A program made the translations under genes and the position numbers. Under the pieces are notes generated by a model. The model was not told the DNA's origin and made no database searches. It saw nothing but the letters and a program-made list of their open reading frames with translations. From positions 62,001 through 126,000 of the forward strand of contig CAMHMZ010000002.1 of assembly GCA_946186375.1 (NCBI GenBank): DNA of 64,000 nt. Direction: 5' to 3'. This DNA comes from an uncultured Clostridia bacterium. GTDB taxonomy: Bacteria; Bacillota; Clostridia; Oscillospirales; Oscillospiraceae. This document shows, in pieces, positions 19,950-29,632 of this stretch. How positions within the stretch are numbered: position 1 is the stretch's first letter; each line of letters opens with the position of its first letter.

Positions 19950-20527
19950 AAAAGCACCTGTTTCTGACCGGGCTTTCCTTTTTGGGAAGCCCGTCTCCCC
20001 TGCGTGAGGTGCTTGGCCCATCGCTGAGCGTCGCGGGCGGCTTTGTCACGGAGGCCGTCGAGGAGACAGAGCAGTCGCTGCGCGTCGTTTTGAAGCCCGC
20101 TGCGGCCGCCGGAGGCGTGGAGGGCTTTGAGACACCGCTGATCTACGAACGGCGGGGCGAACTTGTTACAAAGGATAACGAGGTGTTTCGCTCGCTGGGT
20201 GTCCGGCTTTTGTCCGAGGCCGTCTATTATCCCTTCGCCGTGCTCGACCGGATCGGCGGCTATGAGCTGGTCGTGCCGCAGTTTCGCGGTGCGCTCTCCG
20301 AGCTTCTTTCCTCCGAGACGCCGCTGGCCGGCGTGCTCGTCTCCCCGTCTGACGCCGCTGCGATCGGGCAAAGCCTCGGTCTCGGCGAGCGGTATCTGCT
20401 GCTCAACAAGCGCCTGCACGAGGCGCTGCGGGAGGATAAGGACACGCTCGTGCTCGACGCGGCCGCCTCCTCGCCCGACGCTGTGCGCCGTATCCTGCAG
20501 CAGTGGGCGCGGGAATACGTGTTTTAA
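19946..20527 (+). CDS. THEP1-like protein with degenerate P-loop (putative pseudo-NTPase)
   Basis: ATGA overlap with bofA; HLFLTGLSFLGSPSPLREVL, GGFVTEAVEE, FAVLDRIGGYELVVPQFRGAL resemble degraded NTPase signatures. Confidence 0.5.
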   Translation: MKKHLFLTGLSFLGSPSPLREVLGPSLSVAGGFVTEAVEETEQSLRVVLKPAAAAGGVEGFETPLIYERRGELVTKDNEVFRSLGVRLLSEAVYYPFAVLDRIGGYELVVPQFRGALSELLSSETPLAGVLVSPSDAAAIGQSLGLGERYLLLNKRLHEALREDKDTLVLDAAASSPDAVRRILQQWAREYVF

Positions 20528-20557
20528 ATACTTTCTGGTTCGCTGAAAATTTTTCCC

Positions 20558-20585
20558 TTGACAAAACAAGATATTCTGCTATAAT
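20558..20585 (+). promoter_or_regulatory. Sigma70-type promoter of tRNA-Leu(GAG)
   Basis: TTGACA-16 bp-TATAAT, about 75 bp upstream of the tRNA. Confidence 0.75.
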
Positions 20586-20659
20586 AACCCATGCCTTAAA
20601 TGCGGCAGGCGCCAAACGGTGATCGCGGTTTTAAATGCAATCGATGCACCGGCGCATAT

Positions 20660-20741
20660 GCGAGAGTGCTGGAACAGGTAGACAGGCACGTTTGAGGGGC
20701 GTGTGTCAACCGACGTGGGAGTTCAAGTCTCCTCTCTCGCA
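20660..20741 (+). tRNA. tRNA-Leu (GAG), CCA encoded at 20742-20744
   Basis: GCGAGAGTGCTGGAACAGGTAGACAGGCACGTTTGAGGGGCGTG...GTTCAAGTCTCCTCTCTCGCACCA; loop TTGAGGG. Confidence 0.94.
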
Positions 20742-20748
20742 CCAGACA

Positions 20749-20777
20749 GTCCATCCGAAAGGATGGGCTGTTTTTTT
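20749..20777 (+). terminator. Terminator downstream of tRNA-Leu(GAG)
   Basis: AGTCCATCCGAAAGGATGGGCTGTTTTTTT. Confidence 0.8.
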
Positions 20778-20942
20778 GCCGTTCGATGCAAAACGCGCTC
20801 CCGTATCTTTACCGCGGGGGCTTGTTTTATTGTGTACTCTCCTCTCGCCGTTGAAAGCCTCCGTGTTCCGGCAGCTTCTTTGAAATTGGAAAATCGGCGC
20901 GGACATCTGTCCGCGCCGACCTCTGAAAACTGAAAACTCTTT

Positions 20943-21359
20943 TCAGCAGCCGCAGCCGCAGTCTCCCCCGCAGCCGCAGTCCGGGCCGCAGGAGCCGCCG
21001 CAGCCGGAACAGCCTCCGCCGCAGCCGCCCTCTTCGCCGCCCAGGATGGGCAGGCGGCCGAGGACGAGCAGCTCCGCCGCCGTGTCCGCGTCGCCGCAGT
21101 AGCCGACCACGGGCACGACGCCCATGCTCAGGAGCGCTGCCTTGGCAGAGGGGCCCATGTTGCCGCTGATCACCGCGTCCACGTCCTCGTCCTTCATGCG
21201 CTGCGCCATGGCCTCGTGGCCGCTGAGTCCGCTGACGTCGATGAGGCGCTTGGTGCCGCGCTCGACATCGCCCTCCGGGAAATCATAGAGGGCAAACTGC
21301 ATGGCGTGGCCGAAATGCTCGTAAATCTCTCCGTCGTGATAGCTGACCGCGATCTTCAT
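20943..21359 (-). CDS. NifB/NifX-type dinitrogenase iron-molybdenum cofactor family protein with Cys/Gly-rich tail
   Basis: MKIAVSYHDGEIYEHFGHAMQFALYDF; tail GCGGGCSGCGGSCGPDCGCGGDCGCGC. Confidence 0.85.
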   Translation of the reverse strand: MKIAVSYHDGEIYEHFGHAMQFALYDFPEGDVERGTKRLIDVSGLSGHEAMAQRMKDEDVDAVISGNMGPSAKAALLSMGVVPVVGYCGDADTAAELLVLGRLPILGGEEGGCGGGCSGCGGSCGPDCGCGGDCGCGC

Positions 21360-22183
21360 TTCAGCAGGCCCTCCACCACATCGGCGATCGGCGCGATATG
21401 CGCTCCGTCCACGGACTCCACCTCGCCCGCGTCGACCATGACGGCGATCGCCGGGTCGATAGGCAGACGCGCGGTGTGCTCAATGCCGAAGGCCTCGGCC
21501 GTCTCCGCCACATGGCTCTCGCCAAAGATGGCATGCTCCTTGCCGCAGTCGGGGCACTTGAAATACGCCATGTTCTCTACGAGCCCAAGCACGGGGATGT
21601 TCATCATGTCCGCCATGTTGACGGCCTTCGCCACGATCATGCTCACGAGATCCTGGGGGCTTGTGACGATGACGACGCCGTCGATGGGCAAAGACTGGAA
21701 CACGGTCAGCGGCACGTCGCCAGTTCCGGGAGGCATGTCGACGAACATGAAGTCCACGTCCTGCCACAGCACGTCCGTCCAGAACTGGGTCACCGCACCG
21801 GCGATGACCGGGCCGCGCCAGACGACGGGCTCCGTCGCCTCCTGCAGGATGAGATTCATGCTCATGATCTGCAGACCCGTGTGCGTCGTGACCGGGAGCA
21901 GATATTCATCGGTGCCATAGGCGTGCTGGGTGATGCCGAAGGAGGCCGGGATGGAGGGACCGGTGATGTCCGCGTCGAGCACCGCCGCGTGGTAGCCGCG
22001 GCGCTGCATCTCGCTGGCGAGCAGGCTCGTCACGAGGCTCTTGCCGACGCCGCCCTTGCCGCTGACGACGGCGATGACCTTTTTGACCGACGCGCCCTCG
22101 CGCAGGTTTTTCCGAAAATCCACCTTGCGGCTCTCGCAATCGACCTGGCAGGTGGAGCAGTCATGCGTGCATTCGTTGCTCAT
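21356..22183 (-). CDS. Mrp/NBP35 family Fe-S carrier ATPase
   Basis: N-terminal CTHDCSTCQVDC; VVSGKGGVGKSLVTSLLA; DMPPGTGDVPLTV; CPDCGKEH. Confidence 0.94.
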   Translation of the reverse strand: MSNECTHDCSTCQVDCESRKVDFRKNLREGASVKKVIAVVSGKGGVGKSLVTSLLASEMQRRGYHAAVLDADITGPSIPASFGITQHAYGTDEYLLPVTTHTGLQIMSMNLILQEATEPVVWRGPVIAGAVTQFWTDVLWQDVDFMFVDMPPGTGDVPLTVFQSLPIDGVVIVTSPQDLVSMIVAKAVNMADMMNIPVLGLVENMAYFKCPDCGKEHAIFGESHVAETAEAFGIEHTARLPIDPAIAVMVDAGEVESVDGAHIAPIADVVEGLLK

Positions 22184-22324
22184 GAGTTCTGATACACTCT
22201 CCTTAATAATATAATTGCTGTCCGTATTATACCCGATTCCCTGTCTTTGTCAATGGCGGGGCGCCGTGCATGCGTTTCCTCTCCCGTGATTTGCGTAGCC
22301 TTTCCCGTTTTCGTCATCGTTTAC

Positions 22325-22353
22325 TTGTCAAAGCGCGGCGGGAATGGTATACT
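22325..22353 (+). promoter_or_regulatory. Sigma70-type promoter of the FHA-RodA operon
   Basis: TTGTCA-17 bp-TATACT; overlaps the tracked ATG at 22344, so the GTG at 22389 is the more likely start. Confidence 0.6.
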
Positions 22354-22388
22354 ATAGAGTGTATTATTATGTAAAGTCGAGGCCGCTT

Positions 22389-24137
22389 GTGGACATTTTT
22401 CTTACCTACAGCCTGACGGCGACAAAATACGTGCTCATCATCCTCTCCGTGACGATCCTGATCCGCTGCCTGCGCAGCATGCTCAGCGACCGTTACGAGT
22501 CGGAGACCTGGGCCTATATCCGTCTCGGGCGGGAGACGCTGCCCGTGACGCACTGGGAGAACGTGATCGGACGCTCGCGCAGCGCCGATATCCGCGTCGA
22601 CCGCAAGGGCGTGGGCCGCGTGCACGCGATCCTCAAGCGCAGCGACAAGGGCGTCTGGACCATCTACGACGTCTTTTCACGCCGCGGCGTCTGGGTAAAC
22701 TCCGTCAAGGTCGGCCCGCGCGGGATGAACCTCGACACGGGCGACGTCATCAATCTCAACGGCGCGACCGTCCGCTTTCAGGACATCACCACCGCCAGGC
22801 GTCAGAAGCTCGAGGCGCAGCGCACCAGCGCGGGCAAAAGCGTCTCCCCGCTCGGGACGATTTTGGAGCTCTCGGTCTTCGAGCTGTTTCTGCTGCTGCA
22901 GCACGCCATGACGGCGCAGGAGGAATACCTGCCCTCGATCGGCCTTGCCTTCGGTCTGCTGCTGGCGCTCGAATGGGCCTGCTATCTCTCGATGCGCCTG
23001 ATGGGGCGCTCCGGCTTTGAGGTGGAGACCCTGGCCTTCTATCTGACGGCGCTCGGCCTCTCTGTGGCGGCCAGCTCCACGCCGGAGGACATGTACAAGC
23101 AGATTTTGCTGCTGACGGCGGCGATCGTGCTGTTTCTCCTCATGGGCTGGTGGCTGCGCAGCCTCCATCGCACAACGCTCATGCGCACCGTCTTTGCCGT
23201 CGGGGCGCTGGCGCTGCTGGCCGTGAACGTGCTGGCCAGCGACGTCGTCTTCGGCGCGCGCAACTGGCTGGAATTCGGCGGCTACTCCTTCCAGCCCTCG
23301 GAGCTTGTGAAGGTCGCTTACCTCTACGTCGGCGCCTCCACGCTCGACAGGCTCTACCGCAAGAAAAACCTGTTCGTGTTCATCGCCTTCTCGGCCGCCT
23401 GCGTCATCGCGCTGGCCCTCATCGGCGACTTCGGCACGGCGCTCGTCTTCTTCACCTGCTTTCTGGTCATCTCTTTCATGCGCTCCGGCTCCATCGCCAC
23501 GGTGCTGCTGGCTGTCGCGGGCGCCGTGATGGCGGGCGTGCTCGCCGTCAGCGCGCGGCCCTACATTGGGCAGCGCTTCGCCTCATGGGGGCACGTTTGG
23601 GACGATATCTACGGCGCGGGCTTCCAGCAGAGCCGCGCCATGTCCGCCGCAGCGGGCGGCGGGCTCTTCGGCAAGGGCGCGGGCTCCGGCTGGCTCAAGC
23701 ACATCTTCGCGGCCAACACCGACCTTGTCTTCGGCATGGTCTGCGAGGAGCAGGGGCTCATCATCGGCATCTGCGCGGTACTGGCCGTGCTGGCCATGGC
23801 CTTTTTCGCCGTGCGCTCGGCGCGGCACGGCCGCTCGGCCTACTACGCCATTGCCGCCTGCGGCGCTATGAGCATGCTGATGGTGCAGATGGCGCTGAAC
23901 GTCTTCGGCTCGATGGATATCCTGCCCTTCACGGGCGTCACCTTCCCCTTTGTCAGCCGCGGCGGCTCGTCGCTGCTGTCCTGCTGGATGCTGATGGCCT
24001 TCCTCAAGGGCGCCGACACGCGGCGCGACGCGAGCTTTGTCGTAAAGCCCGTGAACACCATCGAAGAATACGAGGTCGTCTACGACGCCGAGCGCGACAA
24101 GTATGACTATGACGACGACGGGAGGGGCCAGGCATGA
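22389..24137 (+). CDS. FtsW/RodA/SpoVE family protein with N-terminal FHA domain
   Basis: FHA region NVIGRSRSADIRVDRKGVGRVHAILK; SEDS motifs NWLEFGGYSFQPSELVKVA and FTGVTFPFVSRGGSSLLSCW. Confidence 0.93.
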   Translation: MDIFLTYSLTATKYVLIILSVTILIRCLRSMLSDRYESETWAYIRLGRETLPVTHWENVIGRSRSADIRVDRKGVGRVHAILKRSDKGVWTIYDVFSRRGVWVNSVKVGPRGMNLDTGDVINLNGATVRFQDITTARRQKLEAQRTSAGKSVSPLGTILELSVFELFLLLQHAMTAQEEYLPSIGLAFGLLLALEWACYLSMRLMGRSGFEVETLAFYLTALGLSVAASSTPEDMYKQILLLTAAIVLFLLMGWWLRSLHRTTLMRTVFAVGALALLAVNVLASDVVFGARNWLEFGGYSFQPSELVKVAYLYVGASTLDRLYRKKNLFVFIAFSAACVIALALIGDFGTALVFFTCFLVISFMRSGSIATVLLAVAGAVMAGVLAVSARPYIGQRFASWGHVWDDIYGAGFQQSRAMSAAAGGGLFGKGAGSGWLKHIFAANTDLVFGMVCEEQGLIIGICAVLAVLAMAFFAVRSARHGRSAYYAIAACGAMSMLMVQMALNVFGSMDILPFTGVTFPFVSRGGSSLLSCWMLMAFLKGADTRRDASFVVKPVNTIEEYEVVYDAERDKYDYDDDGRGQA

Positions 24138-25435
24138 AAAAGATCACGAACCGGGCTGTCTCCGTGCTGCTGATCGCCGCGCTGGTGATCGTGGGGATGA
24201 CCGTCTACGTTCTGCGTTATATCGACGACGGGCGCAGCTGGGCCCTCGCCTTTTCCCGGGCAAACTCCGGCGCAAGCGGCACGATCACCGACCGCAACGG
24301 CGAGATCCTCGCCGTCTTTGACGAGACACGCAATGCCTACGCCGAGGACGCGCTCACGCGCGAGGCCTGCTACCATGTGACGGGCGACTACTGGGGCCGC
24401 AGCGGCACGGGCATCCTCAGCGCCTACTGGGACGATATGCAGTCCTTCAGCCTGCTGACCGGCACGACGCATGCGGAGTCGGCGGAGCTCAAGCTCACGG
24501 TGGACACCTCGCTCTGCCGCACGGCCTATGCTGCGCTGCTCGGCCAAAACGGCAAGGGCGCCGTGATGGTGATGAACTATAAGACGGGCGAGGTGGTCTG
24601 CATGGTCTCCGCCCCGTCCATCGACCCGATGGACGCCGAGGCCGAGCCGCCGGAGGGCGCCTTCCTCAACCGCTGCCTCTCCTCGGCGTTTACGCCGGGC
24701 TCGGTGTTCAAGCTCATCACAGCGGCCGCCGCCATCGAGACCGTGCCGAATATCGAGACGCGCCAGTTTTACTGTGAAAATCTCTATTCGATCGCCGGGG
24801 TCGAGATCCACTGCACGGGGCCGCACTACACGCAGAATTTCGAGCAGGCGCTCGCCAACTCCTGCAACATCGCCTTCGCGCAGATTGCCGTCAAGGTCGG
24901 GCAGGAGAACATGATCGAGCACGTGCGGGACTACGGCTTTCTCGATAAGCATACGCTCAGCGGGCTGACGGGCGCGGCGGGCAACTATCCGCTCGACTTC
25001 GTCGGCGACCCGGAGCTGGCCTGGTCCGGTATCGGGCAGAGCACGGACCTTGTCAATCCCTACGCCATGCTCCGCTTCGTGTCGGCCATCGCCAACCACG
25101 GCGTACTGGCCGAGCCCCATCTTCTTGAATCCGAAAACGACGGCGGCGCCACGCGGCTCATGCACGCCGACACGGCCGACCGTCTGGCCGCCATGATGAA
25201 CTACAACGTTGTGGCGCACTATGACCCCGACAACAATTTCCCCGGCCTCCCCCTCTGCGCCAAGACCGGCACGGCCGAGCTTGGCGACGGCACGAGCCAC
25301 GCCTGGTTCGTCGGCTTTCTGAACGACGAAAACCACCCCTACGCCTTCGTTGTGCTCGTGGAGCAGGGCGGCGGCGGGCTTCGCGTGGCCGGCCCTGTGG
25401 CAAACCGCGTGCTGCAGGAGGCCATGAAGCACTGA
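24134..25435 (+). CDS. Penicillin-binding transpeptidase (PbpA-like)
   Basis: GTITDRNGEILA; active site FTPGSVFKLITA; SCN-like NSCN; KTGTAE. Confidence 0.92.
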   Translation: MKKITNRAVSVLLIAALVIVGMTVYVLRYIDDGRSWALAFSRANSGASGTITDRNGEILAVFDETRNAYAEDALTREACYHVTGDYWGRSGTGILSAYWDDMQSFSLLTGTTHAESAELKLTVDTSLCRTAYAALLGQNGKGAVMVMNYKTGEVVCMVSAPSIDPMDAEAEPPEGAFLNRCLSSAFTPGSVFKLITAAAAIETVPNIETRQFYCENLYSIAGVEIHCTGPHYTQNFEQALANSCNIAFAQIAVKVGQENMIEHVRDYGFLDKHTLSGLTGAAGNYPLDFVGDPELAWSGIGQSTDLVNPYAMLRFVSAIANHGVLAEPHLLESENDGGATRLMHADTADRLAAMMNYNVVAHYDPDNNFPGLPLCAKTGTAELGDGTSHAWFVGFLNDENHPYAFVVLVEQGGGGLRVAGPVANRVLQEAMKH

Positions 25436-25485
25436 TTTTTTCCGGGAGAACAGGCTCCTCTCCTCTTCTGATTGGATGTGAAGCT

Positions 25486-27351
25486 ATGATAGAAGTGGCC
25501 GTCAAAGACCTTGTGAAGGGCTTTGAGATCGGCAATAATATTCTCGACGGACTGAGCTTTTCCGTCAACACCGGCGAGCGTGTCGGTATCCTCGGTCCCA
25601 ACGGCTGTGGAAAGACGACGCTCTTCCGGCTGCTTGTGGGAGAGCTGCGCCCGGACGAGGGCGAGATCGCCATTGCGCCGGGGCGTCGTATAGGGCTCAT
25701 CTCGCAGATCCCCGTCTACCCCGAGGGAACTACCGTGGAGGACGTGCTGCGCGAGGCGCAGCGGCGGCTCTTCACGCTGCAAAAGCGCCTGGACGAGCTG
25801 ACCGAGCGCATGGAGCGCGAGGACTCCCCCGCTCTGCTGCAGGAATACGACCGGCTCAGCGACGAATTCCGCCGTCTGGGCGGCTATGAGATGGACGCCG
25901 ACCGTAGCCGTGTGGCAAACGGCCTGGACTTGCCCCCAGCCATGCGCGAGCAGCTTTTCGACACGCTCTCCGGCGGCGAAAAGACCCGCGTCAACCTCGC
26001 CCGCCTCATTCTGGAGGACACGGATATCCTGCTGCTCGACGAGCCGACAAACCATCTGGATCTGCACGCGACCGAGTGGCTGGAGGACTATCTGCTGCAT
26101 TTTCGCGGGACGGTGCTCGCCATCAGCCACGACCGCTGGTTTCTCGACAAGGCCGTGCAGCGCTGCGTGGAGATCAGCTCCGGCCGGGCCGAATTCTACG
26201 CGGGCAACTACAGCTTTTACGTGCAGGAGCGGCAGCGCCGCTTTGAGGAAAAGCTGAAGCAGTATGAAAAGGATCAGGCCAAGATCGAGCAGCTGCAGCG
26301 CGCCGCCGAGCAGCTGCACCTCTGGGCCTTCATGGGCAACGATAAATTACATAAGCGAGCCTTTTCGATGGAGAAGCGCATCGAGAAGCTGCAGACGAGC
26401 GAAAAGCCGAAGGAAGACAAGAAGCTTTCAGTAAAGTTCAAGCAGCGCGAGTTTGCCGGGGACGAGGTGCTCGTCGTCGAGGACGTGAGCAAGAGCTTCG
26501 GCGCGCGGCAGCTCTTTGCGGGGCTTTCCATGACGGTCACGGGCGGCGAGCGCATCGCGCTCATCGGCGACAACGGCACCGGCAAATCCACGCTCGTCAA
26601 GCTGATTCTCGGCGAGGAGAAGCCGGACAGCGGCTATCTGCAGCGCGGGCCCGCCATCCGCACGGCCTATCTCCCGCAGACCGTGAGCTTTTCCGACGAC
26701 AGGCGCAGCGCCTATGACACCATGCTCTACGACGGACGCTGCCAGCCGCAGGAGGCGCGCGACCGCCTCGCCGCCTTCGGCTTTCGGGGCGAAGACGTGT
26801 TCACACCCGTGGGCGCGCTCTCCGGCGGCGAGCGCAGCCGCTTGCGCCTGTGCATGCTGATGGGCCGGGAGATCAACTTCCTCATCCTCGACGAGCCGAC
26901 AAACCACCTGGATATCGCCAGCCGCGAGTGGATGGAGGACGCCCTCTCGGACTATGACCAGACGCTCCTCTTCGTCAGCCACGACCGCTGGCTCATCGAG
27001 AAATTCGCCACGCGCATCTGGCATCTCGCCGACGGGCAGATCACCGATTTTCGCGGCGGCTACCGCGAATTCTGCGCCTGGCGCGAGAGGCAGACGGTCT
27101 TTCAGCAGAACGAGCGCAAGGAGCAGAAAAAGAAGGCCGAGCGCCCCGTCCGGCCGCAGAACACTGAAAAACAGAGCGCGCGGCTTGAGCGCGAGATCGG
27201 AAAGCTCGAAGCGAAGCTTGCCGATCTGGAACGCGAGGCGGAGGCGTGCGCCACGGATTATCAGAAGCTCATGGAGCTCGAGGAGCAGAAAAACGCCCTC
27301 AACGTCGAGCTCCTGGGGCTGTATGAACAATGGGAGGAACTCAATACATGA
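25486..27351 (+). CDS. ABC-F family ATP-binding protein
   Basis: Two Walker A (GPNGCGKTT, GDNGTGKST), two LSGGE signatures, two LLDEPTNHLD/LDEPTNHLD; coiled-coil C-terminus. Confidence 0.95.
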   Translation: MIEVAVKDLVKGFEIGNNILDGLSFSVNTGERVGILGPNGCGKTTLFRLLVGELRPDEGEIAIAPGRRIGLISQIPVYPEGTTVEDVLREAQRRLFTLQKRLDELTERMEREDSPALLQEYDRLSDEFRRLGGYEMDADRSRVANGLDLPPAMREQLFDTLSGGEKTRVNLARLILEDTDILLLDEPTNHLDLHATEWLEDYLLHFRGTVLAISHDRWFLDKAVQRCVEISSGRAEFYAGNYSFYVQERQRRFEEKLKQYEKDQAKIEQLQRAAEQLHLWAFMGNDKLHKRAFSMEKRIEKLQTSEKPKEDKKLSVKFKQREFAGDEVLVVEDVSKSFGARQLFAGLSMTVTGGERIALIGDNGTGKSTLVKLILGEEKPDSGYLQRGPAIRTAYLPQTVSFSDDRRSAYDTMLYDGRCQPQEARDRLAAFGFRGEDVFTPVGALSGGERSRLRLCMLMGREINFLILDEPTNHLDIASREWMEDALSDYDQTLLFVSHDRWLIEKFATRIWHLADGQITDFRGGYREFCAWRERQTVFQQNERKEQKKKAERPVRPQNTEKQSARLEREIGKLEAKLADLEREAEACATDYQKLMELEEQKNALNVELLGLYEQWEELNT

Positions 27352-28259
27352 AGCATCTGGCAAAAAAGGACGAGGGCCGTGCCAAAGAGATGAGCTGGCG
27401 CTGGTCACGCACGGACTGGATATGGTTCGGCGTCTGCACAGGGATCATCCTGATCGCGCTCGTGCTGCGCTTTGCCGCGAACATCATGACCCCGGCCTAT
27501 CTGCTGGGGCTCTCCGCAGCCGCTGCCCTCGCCTGGCATTTTCATAAAAACCTGCCCACGACCGTGGCCGGACTTACGGGCGGCGCTGTGCTGCTGATGG
27601 TGCTGCGCGGCTATGCCTGGTGGGGCTACAGCTTTCTCTTTCTCGCGGCGCTGCTGCTTTTGCACCGCTTTCTGCCGGTATGGCTCTGGCGCGTCGTGCT
27701 GATCCTCACCTGCGTGGGGCTCGCGTATTTCTGCTTTGTGGAGAGCTACATCATCCGAAATGCGCGCACGGACAAGGAGCCCGGGCGCGACTATCTCGTC
27801 GTCCTCGGCGCGGCGGTCTACGGCGATCAGCCCTCGCTGACGCTGGTGCGGCGGCTCGAGGGCGCGCGGGATTATCTGAACGCCTATCCCGACAGCGTCG
27901 CCATCGTCTCCGGCGGCATGGGTCCCGGCGAGACGGTCACGGAGGCGCAGGCCATGCGCGACTGGCTCGTGGCAAACGGCATCGCGCCCGAGCGCGTGCT
28001 GACGGAGGACAAGGCCACCTCCACGCAGGAAAACCTGCGCTATTCCTTTGAGATCATCCGCTCCCTCGGCGGCGAGCCGAACGGGAACGTCGCTATCGTC
28101 TCGAGCGCCTATCACCTCTACCGGGCCAAGCTCATGGCGAAGAACATGGGCGTGCAGGCCGCGGGCGTATCCGCGCCCTGGGGTTATTTCTTCGTCATGC
28201 TGAACTATTTCATCCGCGAAGCCTTCGGCGTGACGAAGCTCTGGGTACTCGGCGGCTGA
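27348..28259 (+). CDS. YdcF (DUF218) family protein with N-terminal TM segments
   Basis: DYLVVLGAAVYGDQPSLTLVRRLEGA...VSGGMGPGETVTEAQAM; ATGA overlap with the upstream gene. Confidence 0.9.
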   Translation: MKHLAKKDEGRAKEMSWRWSRTDWIWFGVCTGIILIALVLRFAANIMTPAYLLGLSAAAALAWHFHKNLPTTVAGLTGGAVLLMVLRGYAWWGYSFLFLAALLLLHRFLPVWLWRVVLILTCVGLAYFCFVESYIIRNARTDKEPGRDYLVVLGAAVYGDQPSLTLVRRLEGARDYLNAYPDSVAIVSGGMGPGETVTEAQAMRDWLVANGIAPERVLTEDKATSTQENLRYSFEIIRSLGGEPNGNVAIVSSAYHLYRAKLMAKNMGVQAAGVSAPWGYFFVMLNYFIREAFGVTKLWVLGG

Positions 28260-28356
28260 GAGACTGGAAAGGCCTTCCTTTGACTTTCGTCTCTTTGCTT
28301 GGTAAACTGGTTATAACCCATTAACGGCTAAAACTAAGAAAGGAAGTGTATGTCCA

Positions 28357-29631
28357 ATGATCCTCACCCCTGAGCAGCAGGCGATGCTCAACGGCGAACA
28401 GGGCGAGATCATGGCCAAGATCGTCCGGACCCTGGTCATGTACGGCGACGCCTTCGGGGCCGAGCGCATGGTGCCCGTCACGAGCCAGTACGGCCACACG
28501 GTCATCAGCTTCGGTCTCGAGGTCATGAAGCCGGTCTACGACCTGTACGACCAGATCATCGCGGCCGGCATCCCCGAGGGGCAGAAATTCACCGCCGACC
28601 CCAAGCCCTTAGATCCCAAGGTCCCCTCCTCCCTGCTGGAGGACATCGTATTCAAGAAGATCATGTACACGCAGCAGGAGCGCTACGAGGAGCAGCTGAG
28701 AAAGCTCGGCATCACGAACGACGACGACTACACCTGCACCTGCTATCTCGAGCAGGTCGGAAACCTCCCGAAGAAGGGCGACGTCCTGTCCTGGGCGGAG
28801 AGCTCCGCCGTCGTGTATGCCAACTCCGTCCTCGGCGCGCGCTGTAACCGCAACTCCGGCATGATCGAGCTGATGGGCTCCATCGCGGGCTTCGTGCCCG
28901 AGTTCGGCCTGCTGACGGACGTGGGGCGCAAGGCCACCTGGGTCGTCGAGGTCAAATGTAAGCATAAGCCGGAGGCGCAGCTGCTGGGCTCGGCCATCGG
29001 CATGAAGGTCATGGAGGAGGTCCCCTACGTCAAGGGGCTCGACCGGTGGCTCGGAAACGAGCTCAACGAGGAGGCCCGCTCCTATCTGAAGGACTTCGGC
29101 GCGGCTACCGCCTCCAACGGCGCCGTGGGGCTCTATCACATCGAGGGGCTCACACCCGAGGCCGTCGAAGAAGGCGAGCAGCTGATCGCCGAGGGCGCGC
29201 AGGTCTACGTGATCGACGATGAGGAGCTTCAGCGCGTCAAGGACGCCTATCCCGTCATCTGGAAGAACCCGGAGGCCAGGCCCCAGATGGCCTTTGTCGG
29301 CTGCCCGCATCTGACGCTGCAGCAGCTGAAGGACTGGACGGACAAGCTCGGCGACGAGCTGAGGAAGACCGGACGCAGCAAGGTGGCCGTGCCCACGGTG
29401 TTCACCGCCTCCACACCCGTCATCAAGGAATTTGAGCAGACCATGGACGCCTATCGGCTCAAGAAGTACGGCGTCGTGCTCAGCTACATCTGCCCGCTCA
29501 TGTACATGAACAACCCCCTCTGCAAGAAGAAGGCGGTCATCACCTGCTCCAACAAGCTGCGCACCTACACCAGCGCCCGCTATTACACCGAGGACGAGAT
29601 CCTGCACATCATCAGCGGAGGGAGGGTATGA
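28357..29631 (+). CDS. Aconitase X catalytic domain (DUF521)
   Basis: GARCNRNSG; FVGCPHLTLQQL; CPLMYMNNPLCKKKAVITCSNKLRTY. Confidence 0.9.
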   Translation: MILTPEQQAMLNGEQGEIMAKIVRTLVMYGDAFGAERMVPVTSQYGHTVISFGLEVMKPVYDLYDQIIAAGIPEGQKFTADPKPLDPKVPSSLLEDIVFKKIMYTQQERYEEQLRKLGITNDDDYTCTCYLEQVGNLPKKGDVLSWAESSAVVYANSVLGARCNRNSGMIELMGSIAGFVPEFGLLTDVGRKATWVVEVKCKHKPEAQLLGSAIGMKVMEEVPYVKGLDRWLGNELNEEARSYLKDFGAATASNGAVGLYHIEGLTPEAVEEGEQLIAEGAQVYVIDDEELQRVKDAYPVIWKNPEARPQMAFVGCPHLTLQQLKDWTDKLGDELRKTGRSKVAVPTVFTASTPVIKEFEQTMDAYRLKKYGVVLSYICPLMYMNNPLCKKKAVITCSNKLRTYTSARYYTEDEILHIISGGRV

Positions 29632-29632
29632 C

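Noticed and set aside
22344-22388. ATG start of the FHA-RodA ORF at 22344
   Set aside because: It lies inside the -10 region of a good promoter (TTGTCA-17-TATACT); the GTG at 22389 gives a plausible N-terminal TM helix.
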